Source: Aliiruegeria haliotis
GTDB lineage: Bacteria; Pseudomonadota; Alphaproteobacteria; Rhodobacterales; Rhodobacteraceae
Assembly (NCBI RefSeq): GCF_003003255.1
Contig: NZ_PVTD01000014.1
Location: 1 to 64,000 of the forward strand
Length of the DNA stretch: 64,000 nucleotides
Direction of reading: 5' to 3'
Positions 27,331 to 36,474 of this stretch are shown in pieces. Position 1 is the stretch's first letter; every line of letters starts with the position of its first letter. The notes beneath the pieces were generated by a model. The model saw only the letters and a program-made list of their open reading frames with translations. It was not told the DNA's origin and did not search any database. Position numbers and translations under genes: made by a program.

Positions 27331-28989
27331 TCAGCCGATGTAGTCCTCGCCGCCACCAACGTACCAGGACTTGTCCCAGTCACCGGTGTTGCCGATGTCA
27401 ACAAACACATCGTTGAGGCAAACCGGCCCGCTGGCGTCGGAATAGGCGGTATCCTGCATCAGGCTACCTGCGGCGCTGTTGATCGTGCCGACATTCTCGC
27501 CGTAGACGAAGACGTCGAAGATCTGCTTGTCATCGCCGAAGTACCAATGGCTCTTGTCATCCTGCCAGGCGCCACCTTCCCGATAGCTCTGATCGCTGTA
27601 GCCGATCATGCGAACACGATCGTCGCTCAGCGCAATCACCGACATGTGGGTCAACTCGGAGACGCACTTGAAGTCGATGGTGTCGAGATCGAAGAAGTCC
27701 TGGGTGAAGTCCTGGATCAGGTTCCGACCAAGGTCCTCAACACGACCACGCTCGTCATCGAACTTGAAGGTGTCATCGCCACTGCCGCCAACACCGATGT
27801 CAGTACCAGCACCGTAGAAGAGGGTGTCGTTGCCGTCACCGCCCATCACGATATCGTCGCCATCCTGACCCGCAAGAACGTCATCACCGTCTTCACCGCG
27901 GAGAATGTCGTCATCGTCGCCGCCAAGTACAACGTCGTCGCCGTCACCGGCCCAGACCCTGTCATCGCCGTCGCCAGCTTTGACCTTGTCATCGCCGTCG
28001 CCGGCCCAGACGCGATCATTGCCTTCATCGGCGCAGATTTCGTCGTCGCCACCGTTGGTCCAGATCCGGTCATTGCCTTCGCCGCCGACCACCTTGTCGT
28101 CGCCTTCGCCGGTCGTGATGCGGTCGTTGCCGTCACCGCCGTCGACCTGGTTGTCGCCATCTCCAGCATCGATGGTGTCCCGGGCGTCCTGGCCAAAGAT
28201 GGTGTCGTCGCCGTCACCGGAGTTGATGGTATCGCGATCGGGACCCCGACGGTCAGTATTTCCGGCGTTGTTGCCGAAGATCAGATTGTCGCCATCTCCA
28301 GCATTAATGACGTCGTTGCCATTTCCGCCTTCGATGCAATCGTCGCCATCGCCCACACCCGGGGCCGCTCCAGCTTCATCGCCGAAGATCCGGTCGTTGT
28401 CGTCGCCACCGTTGATCTGATCGTCGCCAGCGCCGCCAATAATTACATCGACACCGCCTTCACCGAGGATAACATCATCGCCGTCCTGGCCTCTGAGAAC
28501 GTCGCCATCAGCGCCGCCATTGATCAGGTCGTTACCACCGCCTCCGAAGAGGAAGTCGGAACCACCGTAGCCCCAGAGCTCGTCTTCGTAGGTTCCACCG
28601 ATGGCACGATCACGGCCTTCGCCGCCAAAGAAGCAAAGGTGCGCCGGGTAGCCATCAATCACGCTATAGGGAATGTCGCGATCGCTGATGTCGCCGTAAC
28701 GAATGAGCCATGCCGGAAAATTGAAAAGAACGGATTGCGTTCCGTCAACGGCCTCAACCTTGACCAGATTCCGCTCGTCGGCGGTGTTCGCGCGCCGGTC
28801 GTCAAGCCCCATGCGCCACGCCGTCAGATCGGTGTTTTCCGCAACGCGTGCGTGTGTCAGCGGCCCCTCACGGAACGGCGGCAACGGTTTGCTGTAGTCT
28901 TCGAGAACGTCAGCCTTCAAATCTGGCTGGATCCATTCCACCTCATCGAAATCACAAATTCTCAGGCGTGGTGTGCAATGATACGTCAT
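27331..28989 (-). CDS. RTX-type calcium-binding repeat protein (type I secreted)
   Basis: The 552-residue, very acidic protein carries a long run of GGxGxDxux nonapeptides between about residues 125 and 415 (for example GGSGDDTF, GGEGNDRIW, AGDGDDRVW), which form a Ca2+-binding beta-roll. RTX proteins leave the cell through type I secretion with an uncleaved C-terminal signal, and no N-terminal leader is seen. About 120 residues without repeats precede the array and about 135 follow (ending in GNTGDWDKSWYVGGGEDYIG). No catalytic motif is evident in either flank. The ATG follows a GGGGAGAGGAA ribosome site. No ABC exporter or adaptor for type I secretion is nearby, so an unlinked system must serve it. 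Function unknown. Confidence 0.88.
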   Translation of the reverse strand: MTYHCTPRLRICDFDEVEWIQPDLKADVLEDYSKPLPPFREGPLTHARVAENTDLTAWRMGLDDRRANTADERNLVKVEAVDGTQSVLFNFPAWLIRYGDISDRDIPYSVIDGYPAHLCFFGGEGRDRAIGGTYEDELWGYGGSDFLFGGGGNDLINGGADGDVLRGQDGDDVILGEGGVDVIIGGAGDDQINGGDDNDRIFGDEAGAAPGVGDGDDCIEGGNGNDVINAGDGDNLIFGNNAGNTDRRGPDRDTINSGDGDDTIFGQDARDTIDAGDGDNQVDGGDGNDRITTGEGDDKVVGGEGNDRIWTNGGDDEICADEGNDRVWAGDGDDKVKAGDGDDRVWAGDGDDVVLGGDDDDILRGEDGDDVLAGQDGDDIVMGGDGNDTLFYGAGTDIGVGGSGDDTFKFDDERGRVEDLGRNLIQDFTQDFFDLDTIDFKCVSELTHMSVIALSDDRVRMIGYSDQSYREGGAWQDDKSHWYFGDDKQIFDVFVYGENVGTINSAAGSLMQDTAYSDASGPVCLNDVFVDIGNTGDWDKSWYVGGGEDYIG

Positions 28990-29538
28990 TAGTTCCTCTC
29001 CCCCCAAAGGCTTGAAACCTCTAGGCTATCTACTTTGATAACGCAGCAATCTGGCAAATTGTGTGCCGGATTAAGAAAACGTTAACGGAGGCGGAGAGGC
29101 CCAAACCATCCCCATTTGGGGATAGACAACAGGTTAAGGCCGTGGATTTGCCACAAAATGGTCGCAAAGCTCTCGGTCAAACTCAGGAATTCAGGCCGCA
29201 CAAGCACTTATGTGCCGAGATCGCCCGCTCACGGATTGCTGCAAGAAAAGCACGGTTTGAAACAATGCCATCCCGGCGAAGCAAGTGTGGCCCTGGGGGC
29301 AACAATGGGCCTGCCTCACAACGATTTCTGACCCGTTCCGTCGCAGTTTTGGCGACGCTCACGGTGTTGTTCACGGTACAGTTCGATTCTCTGCAAGCCT
29401 CATCCCGTGGCAGTGAGCCCGTTGAACCATGAACAGGACGCATGTTGGGTCGGTAGGAACATGGGCTTCATGTGCCCTGCGGAAACTCGGCGTCAGCACC
29501 TTACCACTGCAGACGACATCCAACGATGCTTCAGCTGT
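28990..29538. other. Intergenic stretch upstream of RTX gene
   Basis: It holds the promoter region of the leftward RTX gene. An open frame at 29061-29432 ends in a hydrophobic stretch, but has no ribosome site, family match or coding-like composition, so I do not call it. Confidence 0.45.
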
Positions 29539-30393
29539 CTAGGATAGTGGGTAGTTGAGCAACTCCAGTTCCGGGCGAAGGTGTTGCACCAGCGCCTCCT
29601 GGCAATCACGACTCAACGACCTGTGCATTCCGTGTGTTCCGGCCGTGCCATGCCCACGGAGAGCCTTGCTGTTTTCAATCCTGATCTCGAGGTTCGCCGC
29701 GATCTTTTCGACGTCCGGTGGCTCCGGAAAATAGTCCGCCAAGCAGTCCACTACAGTCTCGACAAGCCGGTGGCGTTGGAATTCGCTTCCTTCGAAGAAG
29801 TCCTCGTATCGCAGAACGGCCATGCCCTTCTCGATCATGGGCCGGTAGCAGTTCACGATCCTCCTCGCGAAGGCAATCGACTCATCCGAGGTGATGAACT
29901 CCTCCCGCTGCATATTCTCCGTCTTCTCCCGCAGCTTCATGATATCCGCCCCGGCGGCACCCGATACCACGTGTTTGGCGACGGCGGAGTATTGCGAAAT
30001 GAGCACGTCCCTTGGATCCCGCACGAGCAACACGGCCGCGGCGACATGGTCAAATCGTGTCGCATAGCCATGGGGAACTTCACGAAAACCATAGTAGATG
30101 TATCCACCGAGATCAGCGATCCGGTCGAGGGCGTGGAATGCATCGTCAAGGAATAGTGTGTTGCGGGAGTAGTCCACCGGGTCGATGAGCGATACGCCGG
30201 CATCGTCGAGCGCCCGCACGATGTTATAGGCGGTGAATGGAGTGACGGCAGCGATCGACTCGACAATGGCCTCCATGAGCGAACTGCCGGCCCGGTACAT
30301 GTTGAATATGTACAGGCTCTGCACATGGATCCTGGAACGCGGCAGCAACAAGCGCGTTTTTACTTCGAACTCCATGTGCGAATAGTCTGCCAT
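29539..30393 (-). CDS. PAPS-dependent sulfotransferase-like protein (1 of 3)
   Basis: The 284-residue protein has the sulfotransferase fold markers. A 5'-phosphosulfate loop is present in variant form (FNMYRAGSSLM, residues 30-40), and the 3'-phosphate motif is good (VLLVRDPRDVLISQYSA, about 121-137). A Tyr-Glu-Asp (RYEDFFEG) typical of the family follows. It would move sulfate from PAPS to a carbohydrate or other hydroxyl acceptor in the cytoplasm. Its loop lacks the usual Lys (K.G.T/S) and has Arg instead, and it is more divergent than the two other sulfotransferases in this locus. The start is the ATG after a GGGGGA run, 74 codons into the longest frame. Confidence 0.8.
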   Translation of the reverse strand: MADYSHMEFEVKTRLLLPRSRIHVQSLYIFNMYRAGSSLMEAIVESIAAVTPFTAYNIVRALDDAGVSLIDPVDYSRNTLFLDDAFHALDRIADLGGYIYYGFREVPHGYATRFDHVAAAVLLVRDPRDVLISQYSAVAKHVVSGAAGADIMKLREKTENMQREEFITSDESIAFARRIVNCYRPMIEKGMAVLRYEDFFEGSEFQRHRLVETVVDCLADYFPEPPDVEKIAANLEIRIENSKALRGHGTAGTHGMHRSLSRDCQEALVQHLRPELELLNYPLS

Positions 30394-30777
30394 CCGGTTG
30401 GTCCCCCGCCTGTGCGTTTTCTCATCGGTTACCGACGCCTGTTGACCGGTGGGAGATCGGCCCGCCGCACGCACCAAACCCGAGCGCCCCGTCCCGACGC
30501 TTTGAAAATGTACCCTATCAAGTCGCACCCACAATGCCAGATTTGGTCGGTCGTCGTGGACCTGAAAAGGCGTAAGCGCCAGACCCATACCGGTTGCTCC
30601 CGCGCATGTCCCCAAGCGACCTGCCCGCCAAGTCTGGTGGCTGCGTCGACACGGCCACGCAGTCTGGGTTTGGCGGGCGTCAAAGGAATGCGGTCAATCT
30701 GCTGAGTGCGCTGCCATTGCAAGCTAGCCGAGGCTTCGAAGAAACCTGCGAGACGGGTTCAATCAAACCTGCCGAGT
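30394..30777. other. Intergenic stretch in the sulfotransferase locus
   Basis: No gene supported. It lies upstream of the first sulfotransferase gene and beyond the 3' end of the following leftward gene, so the sulfotransferase promoter is expected here. Confidence 0.4.
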
Positions 30778-31356
30778 TCAACCAGCGATGGATGAAAGGG
30801 TCTCCGGCGCGCTGCGCAGGCCATAGGAAGCGGGGGTCAGCATCAATCGCGCATCGCCCAGTGCCAGTTGAAAATCCGATTTCGGCAATTCGACGATGAG
30901 CGTCTGGTAGGCTTCGTCTCGCTCCGAAACTTCATAGTGCCGGATGGTGTGCATGAGCGTTTGCACCTGCGCAACCTCCGAACTCGGCAGCGGAGAATGC
31001 AGTACGACGTCCTTCGAATATCCGTCATACCCTGACCGGATGAATACGGGAAGATTGGCTACCTCAGACGATTGCAGATCGGCGATGAGAGTAACCACGT
31101 CACCGGGGGTCAGGCGCGCAATACCCAACCCGATGTTCAGTGTAACCCAACGTGGCTCTCCATTCACCTTGCTGTCGATGGCAATGAGTTCACCGGGACG
31201 GGCGTCGATCGTGGCAGATACATCGCCATTGTCTATGTCCCAGCTAAGATAGACCTCAGGTACGATAGGCGTTTCATTTTGCGCAGAGAACTTGAGCACC
31301 AGATTTCGGAGGGTGTTGAATACGGCCTCGCCTGACGTCTCGATAGGGTGTGTCAA
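30778..31356 (-). CDS. Hypothetical protein in sulfotransferase locus
   Basis: About 192 residues from a TTG start (LTHPIETSGEAVFN) that follows GGGGACC. The frame stays open to 31479, but the upstream 41 codons look non-coding. No family is recognised. The translation alternates beta-strand-like hydrophobic stretches (IVPEVYLSWDIDNGDVSATI, WVTLNIGLGIARLTPGDVVT) with polar turns, and there is no signal peptide or membrane helix. This suggests a soluble beta-rich protein. It lies between a sulfotransferase and a fucosyltransferase-like gene, so a role in the same pathway is possible but not shown. Coding character is good, start uncertain. Confidence 0.6.
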   Translation of the reverse strand: MTHPIETSGEAVFNTLRNLVLKFSAQNETPIVPEVYLSWDIDNGDVSATIDARPGELIAIDSKVNGEPRWVTLNIGLGIARLTPGDVVTLIADLQSSEVANLPVFIRSGYDGYSKDVVLHSPLPSSEVAQVQTLMHTIRHYEVSERDEAYQTLIVELPKSDFQLALGDARLMLTPASYGLRSAPETLSSIAG

Positions 31357-31538
31357 TTCAGGTCCCCGTGTCCCGCGTGTTCTGTCCCTGAATGCCCCAC
31401 GACACCCCGGCTTGTCCAGCGCAACGACAAGGTGCCGTCTATTGGCCGAAGAGCCGTCCGGTTTGCCTTGACACGGCAATCAATGTATCCGGCATTCTCG
31501 CCACAAGCGTTTTTCACTGCATGCGGGTTCGCCGTCCT

Positions 31539-32429
31539 ATGCCCAATGACCCCACACACCTGACCGGTCAGCCCTTCCTGTTCATCGACGCACAGCATGG
31601 TTTGTGTAACCGGCTCCGGGCCATGGCGTCCGCGGCATCCATTGCCGAGGCGACCGGGCGAGAACTCGTGGTGATCTGGCGCCCGGATCACCACTGCGAT
31701 TGCCTGATCCACGACCTGTTGGACTACCGTGGGTTGGTTGTTTCCGAGGACAAACCTGCGGACGTGTTTCGCGAAGGTGCCTGGCGGGTCTACAACTACA
31801 TGGAGATCGAACCCGGGGCAGCATTCCAGGCTCCGATCCTGGCCGATGATGATGCGGAGCCGGGCGGCGACGTCTACATTCGCTCGGCATACACACTCAA
31901 CAGTCCCTACCAGGACTTCTCTGTCGAGGACCGGTTCCTCGACGACCTTGTTGCCGCAGAGCCGGTTATGGAACTCGTGAACCGGGTGCGTCACCCCAGT
32001 TCCGTGGCCGCTCACATCCGGACGGCGACAGGCCCGGCCTTCGATCATCTGAGCTTTGAGGCGCCGGGAAACTGGCCGCCAGAGCGGCATCAAGAACTGG
32101 TTGAATGCCGCCAGAAGAGCGATGCTGAACGCTTCGTACAGCGATTGGATACACTCGTCGCAGAGGGACAGGCAGACTCCATTTTCCTTGCTGCAGACCT
32201 GCCGTCGACCTATCAGCGATTTTATCAACACTTCGGAGACCGCGTGACGTCACTGCGCCGAACCGATTTCGATCGCTCTACAGTTCAATTGCAATATGCG
32301 ATGGCAGACCTGCTTTTGCTCACCTCCGCGGATCGGTTTCTTGGCAGCTACGGAAGCTCATTCACTGACGTGGCTCAACGTCTGGCCCTCCCCGGGCGCG
32401 CATTCGAGAAGTGCGGCGTGGACTTCTAG
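31539..32429 (+). CDS. Fucosyltransferase-like (NodZ/GT-B type) glycosyltransferase
   Basis: About 296 residues. The N-terminal segment (AQHGLCNRLRAMASAASIAE, residues 19-38, then ELVVIW) matches the G.GNRLRAL..A...A...GR.L.V.W opening of alpha-fucosyltransferase-like enzymes such as NodZ. A C-terminal LLLLTSADRFLGSYGSSFTD matches the conserved donor-site loop (S..D.F.GS..SSF). Such enzymes transfer fucose from GDP-fucose to a glycan or lipooligosaccharide. An upstream ATG at 31521 is possible; neither start has a strong ribosome site. Its sulfotransferase neighbours recall nodulation-factor-like decoration, where fucose and sulfate are both added. Donor and acceptor are inferred. Confidence 0.7.
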   Translation: MPNDPTHLTGQPFLFIDAQHGLCNRLRAMASAASIAEATGRELVVIWRPDHHCDCLIHDLLDYRGLVVSEDKPADVFREGAWRVYNYMEIEPGAAFQAPILADDDAEPGGDVYIRSAYTLNSPYQDFSVEDRFLDDLVAAEPVMELVNRVRHPSSVAAHIRTATGPAFDHLSFEAPGNWPPERHQELVECRQKSDAERFVQRLDTLVAEGQADSIFLAADLPSTYQRFYQHFGDRVTSLRRTDFDRSTVQLQYAMADLLLLTSADRFLGSYGSSFTDVAQRLALPGRAFEKCGVDF

Positions 32430-32494
32430 TTCATTGGGACATGCTGCCATGTACAGCACGCCGGTCGCGCCATGCGCGCTGTGTCTTTTCCGTG

Positions 32495-33289
32495 TCAAAG
32501 ATCGTAGCCGAAGAATGCCCCGGTCTCACGAAACAGATCATTGAGTTTCCCGATTGTCTCCGGTTGCAGCTTCTCCCTGTGATCGCCCGGCGTACCCTTC
32601 CGAATATGCTTTGTCGGATCCTCTTTCTCTGGTCGGATGTCCGCTTTCTCGGCCACGCGGTTGATGATTTCCTGATCGACGTCCAACCCCAGATGGTCGA
32701 ATACTTCGCCAAGGAAGGTCTTCTTGTCGAAATAGACATCCTCGTAGCGCCGCAGAAGCCCTTGATCGAAATCCAGACCCGTTCGATAGCCTTCGAACTT
32801 TGCCTTCAACTGACCAGCCGATTGAAGAACATATTCGTCAAGTTCCAGGTTCTCGTTCCTCGCCATGTTCTGAATGAACTTCTGCGCGTTCTTTTCGGGC
32901 ACACGATGGCTGCCCTTTTTGCTGCCCCACGAAAAGTACTGGGACACAAGCGCATCTCGAGGATCACGCACCAGCAGGACGAAGCGGCACTTTTTCAAGC
33001 CGACCTCTGGCGAGGACAGAAGCCGCGGCAGATTGCGGAAACCGTAGTATAGGATGCGCCTCTGAAATGCCGGCAGCAACTCTTCATCCGATTGCCAGGC
33101 TCCGCCCAGGTAACCGGCGTTGAACAGGATATCGGGAACTGAGATTGCAGGAATACTCGCCTCCTTGCAGACCTCTCCGATCATCGAATGCATCATCGTG
33201 CTTCCGCACTTGTGGATCGAGAATGCAAAACACGGCTCGAACGAGGCATCCTCGGACGGCAGGGCATCGAAAACCTCTTCATAGGCCAT
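32495..33289 (-). CDS. PAPS-dependent sulfotransferase (2 of 3)
   Basis: The 264-residue protein shows the 5'-phosphosulfate loop FSIHKCGSTMMHSMI (residues 23-37) and the 3'-phosphate motif FVLLVRDPRDALVSQYFSWG (about 103-122). A late GTPGDHREKLQPETIGKLND corresponds to the family's third PAPS-contact region (G..GDW.) with His in place of Trp. It is cytoplasmic and lacks a membrane anchor. The C-terminal quarter closely resembles that of the sulfotransferase at 36475, so the two are likely paralogues. The ATG (MAYEEVF) follows AGAAGTGA; the upstream extension of 19 codons is unlikely. Acceptor unknown. Confidence 0.88.
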   Translation of the reverse strand: MAYEEVFDALPSEDASFEPCFAFSIHKCGSTMMHSMIGEVCKEASIPAISVPDILFNAGYLGGAWQSDEELLPAFQRRILYYGFRNLPRLLSSPEVGLKKCRFVLLVRDPRDALVSQYFSWGSKKGSHRVPEKNAQKFIQNMARNENLELDEYVLQSAGQLKAKFEGYRTGLDFDQGLLRRYEDVYFDKKTFLGEVFDHLGLDVDQEIINRVAEKADIRPEKEDPTKHIRKGTPGDHREKLQPETIGKLNDLFRETGAFFGYDL

Positions 33290-33536
33290 TACACATTCAC
33301 TTCTGTTGATTGGATATGCCTCTTGCCCATTCCGACCGCACCGCAAGAAAAGCGCTGTTCGGGAGCAAGCACTTGGGAACAGAGAAAATTGCGTCGGATC
33401 CGATCTTCCGGCGAACTCTTCAGAGCGCCCAAGGTGTTGCTCGCCAATACCCGGCCCATATGTTCACGCCCAGTGTTGGCCGCTCCGACCGCTTGCGGCG
33501 TCGACTGCACCTTCTTGATGAACCAAACCTTCAAGA

Positions 33537-34562
33537 CTATTCGGGGTCTTGTTGCGGGGTTTCGTCGGTGAGGCCGTCGGAGGTGGCCGTCGTCGTGCCG
33601 GAGGGGTTGAGACGTTCGATCTCAGCCTGCAATGCCTCCCGAAGCGCCTTTTGCTCCGCGGCCTGAGCGCGCGCGCTCCTGGCATCTTCAAGTAGCGCCA
33701 TCCCCAGGACCGCTTCACGCATCTTGGACTCTCGCCACAGGGTATTGAGCTGGGTTCGTACCACGTCTGTCATCGCCACCTGAATGTAATGGTCCGCAGT
33801 CTCCCCCTTCAAGCGTTCGACTTCCTCCTCAAGCTCGCGGATGACGTTCATGGTCTGGCCAAGGCTGTCGCGCAGCAAACCGATCTCGGCGGTCTGTTCT
33901 GACGCCTGAGGGGTGGTTATCTGCGGCTGTCCACCGTCAGCGGTTGCAGTGAGATCCGACTTTTGCCCTGTCCGTGCCGCCCATTCGGAATCGAGGATCC
34001 TGAAGTCCGGTTCCGGCAGGTCCACCGAGGGTTTCAAACGCGCGTTCAACTCTGCAGCCAGCCTGCGTGCCTTCGGGTGGCGCGCCAGGATCGCCGAAGC
34101 TAGAAACTGCGCCATCTGCCCGGCTGTCGCGGGCATTTCGACACCGCCCGCCGGTGGACACGACAAACCAAATTCGGCGGAGAGCACGGTCCAGTTCCGA
34201 CCCTCGCCGCGCAGCAGACCGGAGGACTCGATCACAACAACCTGTTCGCCTGCCTCCACAAGCAAGGCCAACGTGTCCCGGGTCTTGGCCATCCACTGCT
34301 CAATGGCTTCACCGGGAAGAGCGCTGCCTTGCAGGGCGGATGCAACGGCGACACAGGGGGCTGCAACCGGGAGGAGAACTTTCCGATCCTGCCGGTGCGC
34401 GAGCGCCTCTGTCAGGTCCGGGTAAACGACCGCACCGGGCGCGGAACGCATCAGCAATTCCGCAACGGGGGACTCCCGGTCAGACACGACAATCAATCCG
34501 GAATCTGCTGCGCAAGTCCCTTCGCCGGGGCCTTTGGAGAATTGTCTTTCCATCTTGTTCAT
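33537..34562 (-). CDS. Hypothetical protein with C-terminal coiled coil
   Basis: The 341-residue protein matches no family I know. The N-terminal 200 residues look globular, alpha/beta (GLIVVSDRESPVAELLMRSA, VLLPVAAPCVAVASALQGSA, LALLVEAGEQVVVIESSGLL), reminiscent of a nucleotide- or sugar-handling fold without a diagnostic motif. The C-terminal 120 residues have heptads rich in Glu/Leu/Arg (VIRELEEEVERLKGETADHY, ARAQAAEQKALREALQAEIE), predicting a coiled coil that may bridge to another protein. No leader or membrane helix. It sits between two genes of the sulfotransferase locus on the same strand as the upstream sulfotransferase. A second ATG three codons in is possible. Confidence 0.72.
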   Translation of the reverse strand: MNKMERQFSKGPGEGTCAADSGLIVVSDRESPVAELLMRSAPGAVVYPDLTEALAHRQDRKVLLPVAAPCVAVASALQGSALPGEAIEQWMAKTRDTLALLVEAGEQVVVIESSGLLRGEGRNWTVLSAEFGLSCPPAGGVEMPATAGQMAQFLASAILARHPKARRLAAELNARLKPSVDLPEPDFRILDSEWAARTGQKSDLTATADGGQPQITTPQASEQTAEIGLLRDSLGQTMNVIRELEEEVERLKGETADHYIQVAMTDVVRTQLNTLWRESKMREAVLGMALLEDARSARAQAAEQKALREALQAEIERLNPSGTTTATSDGLTDETPQQDPE

Positions 34563-34887
34563 TGCTTGGAGCCGTCTCTGCGCGTCTCGGTCGCCGACGT
34601 CATATCATTCCTCTGCACCCTCTTTACCCATCGGAGCACATTCCGGGTTTACATGCCATAGCGGAACAGAACCGTCGGGCCATCATGTTACCTAAAACCG
34701 CACCGGGCCACGGAGGCCATACCACGCCGATATCGGCCAGCTATCCAACAGGTCTACGCGCACGACGTGCAGACGGCGCACACAGGCGATGGATACCATT
34801 CGCACCGGGTAGACATCAATCTGGCGGATACCTACGGTTTCGAGCATGAAGCTGGCGACGCGTCGGGATTCCGAAAAAAGGTAGCAC
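34563..34887. other. Divergent intergenic region
   Basis: It separates two divergently transcribed genes (leftward coiled-coil protein, rightward glycosyltransferase-like protein) and should contain both promoters. No gene is supported. Confidence 0.45.
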
Positions 34888-36264
34888 GTGACACCACCAG
34901 ACACACACCACCGCGCCTCGGACACAGACCATGGCGATACCCGGCTGGCCTGCGTGGCGATCCCGGTGGTGGCCCGCGACGTTGGCCCACCGCTGCGGCA
35001 ACTGTTTGCCTTGTGGTCTGATCCCCGGTTTAGCCCACGCGCCATGGCGGAGACACCGCGTCCGCACTTGCTGCTTGTGGTCAACAATGCCCCCGAAGCG
35101 GTGCTGGCAGAGGCCCGGCGGATTTTCGATACCCATCCAGAGTTGCAGCGGAGCTTCGCGGGGTTCTCGGCTGTCAGCGCCGGATTGCGCGGCGACAAGG
35201 ACATTTATGAGCGGGATCCGCACTCCCCTAAAGGCGCCTATGGAGCGCGGGCCGGCCCGAATTTCCTATTTCTGAGCACACTTCGGGAAGCCGCACCGTT
35301 CAGCGGCTTCACCCTGCAGGTCGAGTTGGACTGTTTGCCAGTGCAAGCTGGCTGGATCGAGGCCACTCAACGTGTGATCGATAGGCACCCCAGCGCCTGG
35401 GTCATCGGTTCGATCTACGCCGGGAGCGATGCACTCCATCCGGACATTCAGTCCCATATGAACGGCAACGCGATCTATCGCACAGGATCTGCACGGTTCC
35501 AGGCATTCCTGTCAGAAGTCTGGTTGCCGAGACTGATACGCCATTCCGCCACACGCCGCTATCTGGCCTACGATTGTTGGTGGTCTCTGGAGCGGTACCT
35601 CGCCGGTCCGACCGAAGAAAACGGCGCCTGGCAAGAGGCCTGGACGATTTTTCAGGCCTACGACTGCTTCTTTCAGAACGATCCATTCATGGTCAACCTC
35701 CTAGTGTCCGAGGCACAGGTTGAGGACTATCGAACAGTCTTCGACAAGTTTACCATGCTCGGCCGCATGCCCGTTTTCTTTCACGGGCAGCCGATGAACA
35801 CCCTGCGCGAGCAACTGCTCCATCACACGGACGACAGCATCCTCGACGGCATTGCGCGGCTGTCAGGCGCCCCGCCGGCGAATAGCCCCGTGCTGCAATT
35901 GGCTCGGGCACCGGAGGTCGACCCGTCCGTCACACCGGAGAACGCCCACGGCTGGCTTGAACGGCTGGCGCAGCGAATTGACACGCAGGATGCCGGAAAC
36001 GCGGCAATGCTGCTGAACGTGCTATCGGCTCAGGCCTTGCTGATGCCGGCCGACCTGAGCCGAAGGCTGACGCCCGGATCCCGGTTGGGGAGTTCTGCCG
36101 CCCAAGCAAAAGCAGCCTTGGGAACATCTCACGATGCTGTGCGCCATTTCGACAGCGTTCTCGCCTTGATCAAGGGCGAACAGGACGCCACCGCTGTTGC
36201 GCTGCACTCAGGCGATCGCAATCAGGCAGATGGCCGTCGACACGACGTGCATTTGGCAACCTGA
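34888..36264 (+). CDS. Putative glycosyltransferase-like protein of unknown specificity
   Basis: The 458-residue protein starts at a GTG with AAAGGT nine bases upstream. Its first half resembles a GT-A-type nucleotide-sugar transferase without classical DXD. It has a Rossmann-like opening (TRLACVAIPVVARDVGPPLR), a central acidic strand LQVELDCLPVQAGWIEATQR where a metal site would be expected, and a later HMNGNAIYRTGS loop followed by YDCWWSLERYLA. The last 130 residues are helical and Ala/Leu rich. It lies in the sulfotransferase locus, upstream of the third sulfotransferase. I do not recognise a named family; the glycosyltransferase idea rests on fold-like features and context. Confidence 0.6.
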   Translation: MTPPDTHHRASDTDHGDTRLACVAIPVVARDVGPPLRQLFALWSDPRFSPRAMAETPRPHLLLVVNNAPEAVLAEARRIFDTHPELQRSFAGFSAVSAGLRGDKDIYERDPHSPKGAYGARAGPNFLFLSTLREAAPFSGFTLQVELDCLPVQAGWIEATQRVIDRHPSAWVIGSIYAGSDALHPDIQSHMNGNAIYRTGSARFQAFLSEVWLPRLIRHSATRRYLAYDCWWSLERYLAGPTEENGAWQEAWTIFQAYDCFFQNDPFMVNLLVSEAQVEDYRTVFDKFTMLGRMPVFFHGQPMNTLREQLLHHTDDSILDGIARLSGAPPANSPVLQLARAPEVDPSVTPENAHGWLERLAQRIDTQDAGNAAMLLNVLSAQALLMPADLSRRLTPGSRLGSSAAQAKAALGTSHDAVRHFDSVLALIKGEQDATAVALHSGDRNQADGRRHDVHLAT

Positions 36265-36474
36265 CCTTAGCGGACCGGCATCTGCGCAGTGCGACATGGT
36301 GCGACTGCCACCCGGATCATGGCCCTTCGGCTTCGTCTGAATGTCGGCCAATGTACCACGAGTCGAGTCCCGTTCTCTGAGTCGTGCGACAACCTGACAA
36401 AGCACATGGAACGCCGTGGCAATCCATACTAGCGTCCGCGACAACAGGAACGGCTCTATGCAGGAGAGACGACG

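Noticed and set aside
27840-28560. CRISPR-like or satellite repeat
   Set aside because: The periodic sequence encodes RTX nonapeptides; units vary and keep codon phase.
27112-28992. Long plus-strand open frame of 626 codons with Val-Ile-Ala-Val repeats
   Set aside because: It is the mirror of the RTX repeats on the other strand; repeated GGxGxDxux codons keep the opposite frame open. It also lacks a ribosome site.
29061-29432. Possible small exported protein
   Set aside because: The hydrophobic stretch lies at the C-terminal end, not the start, and there is no ribosome site.
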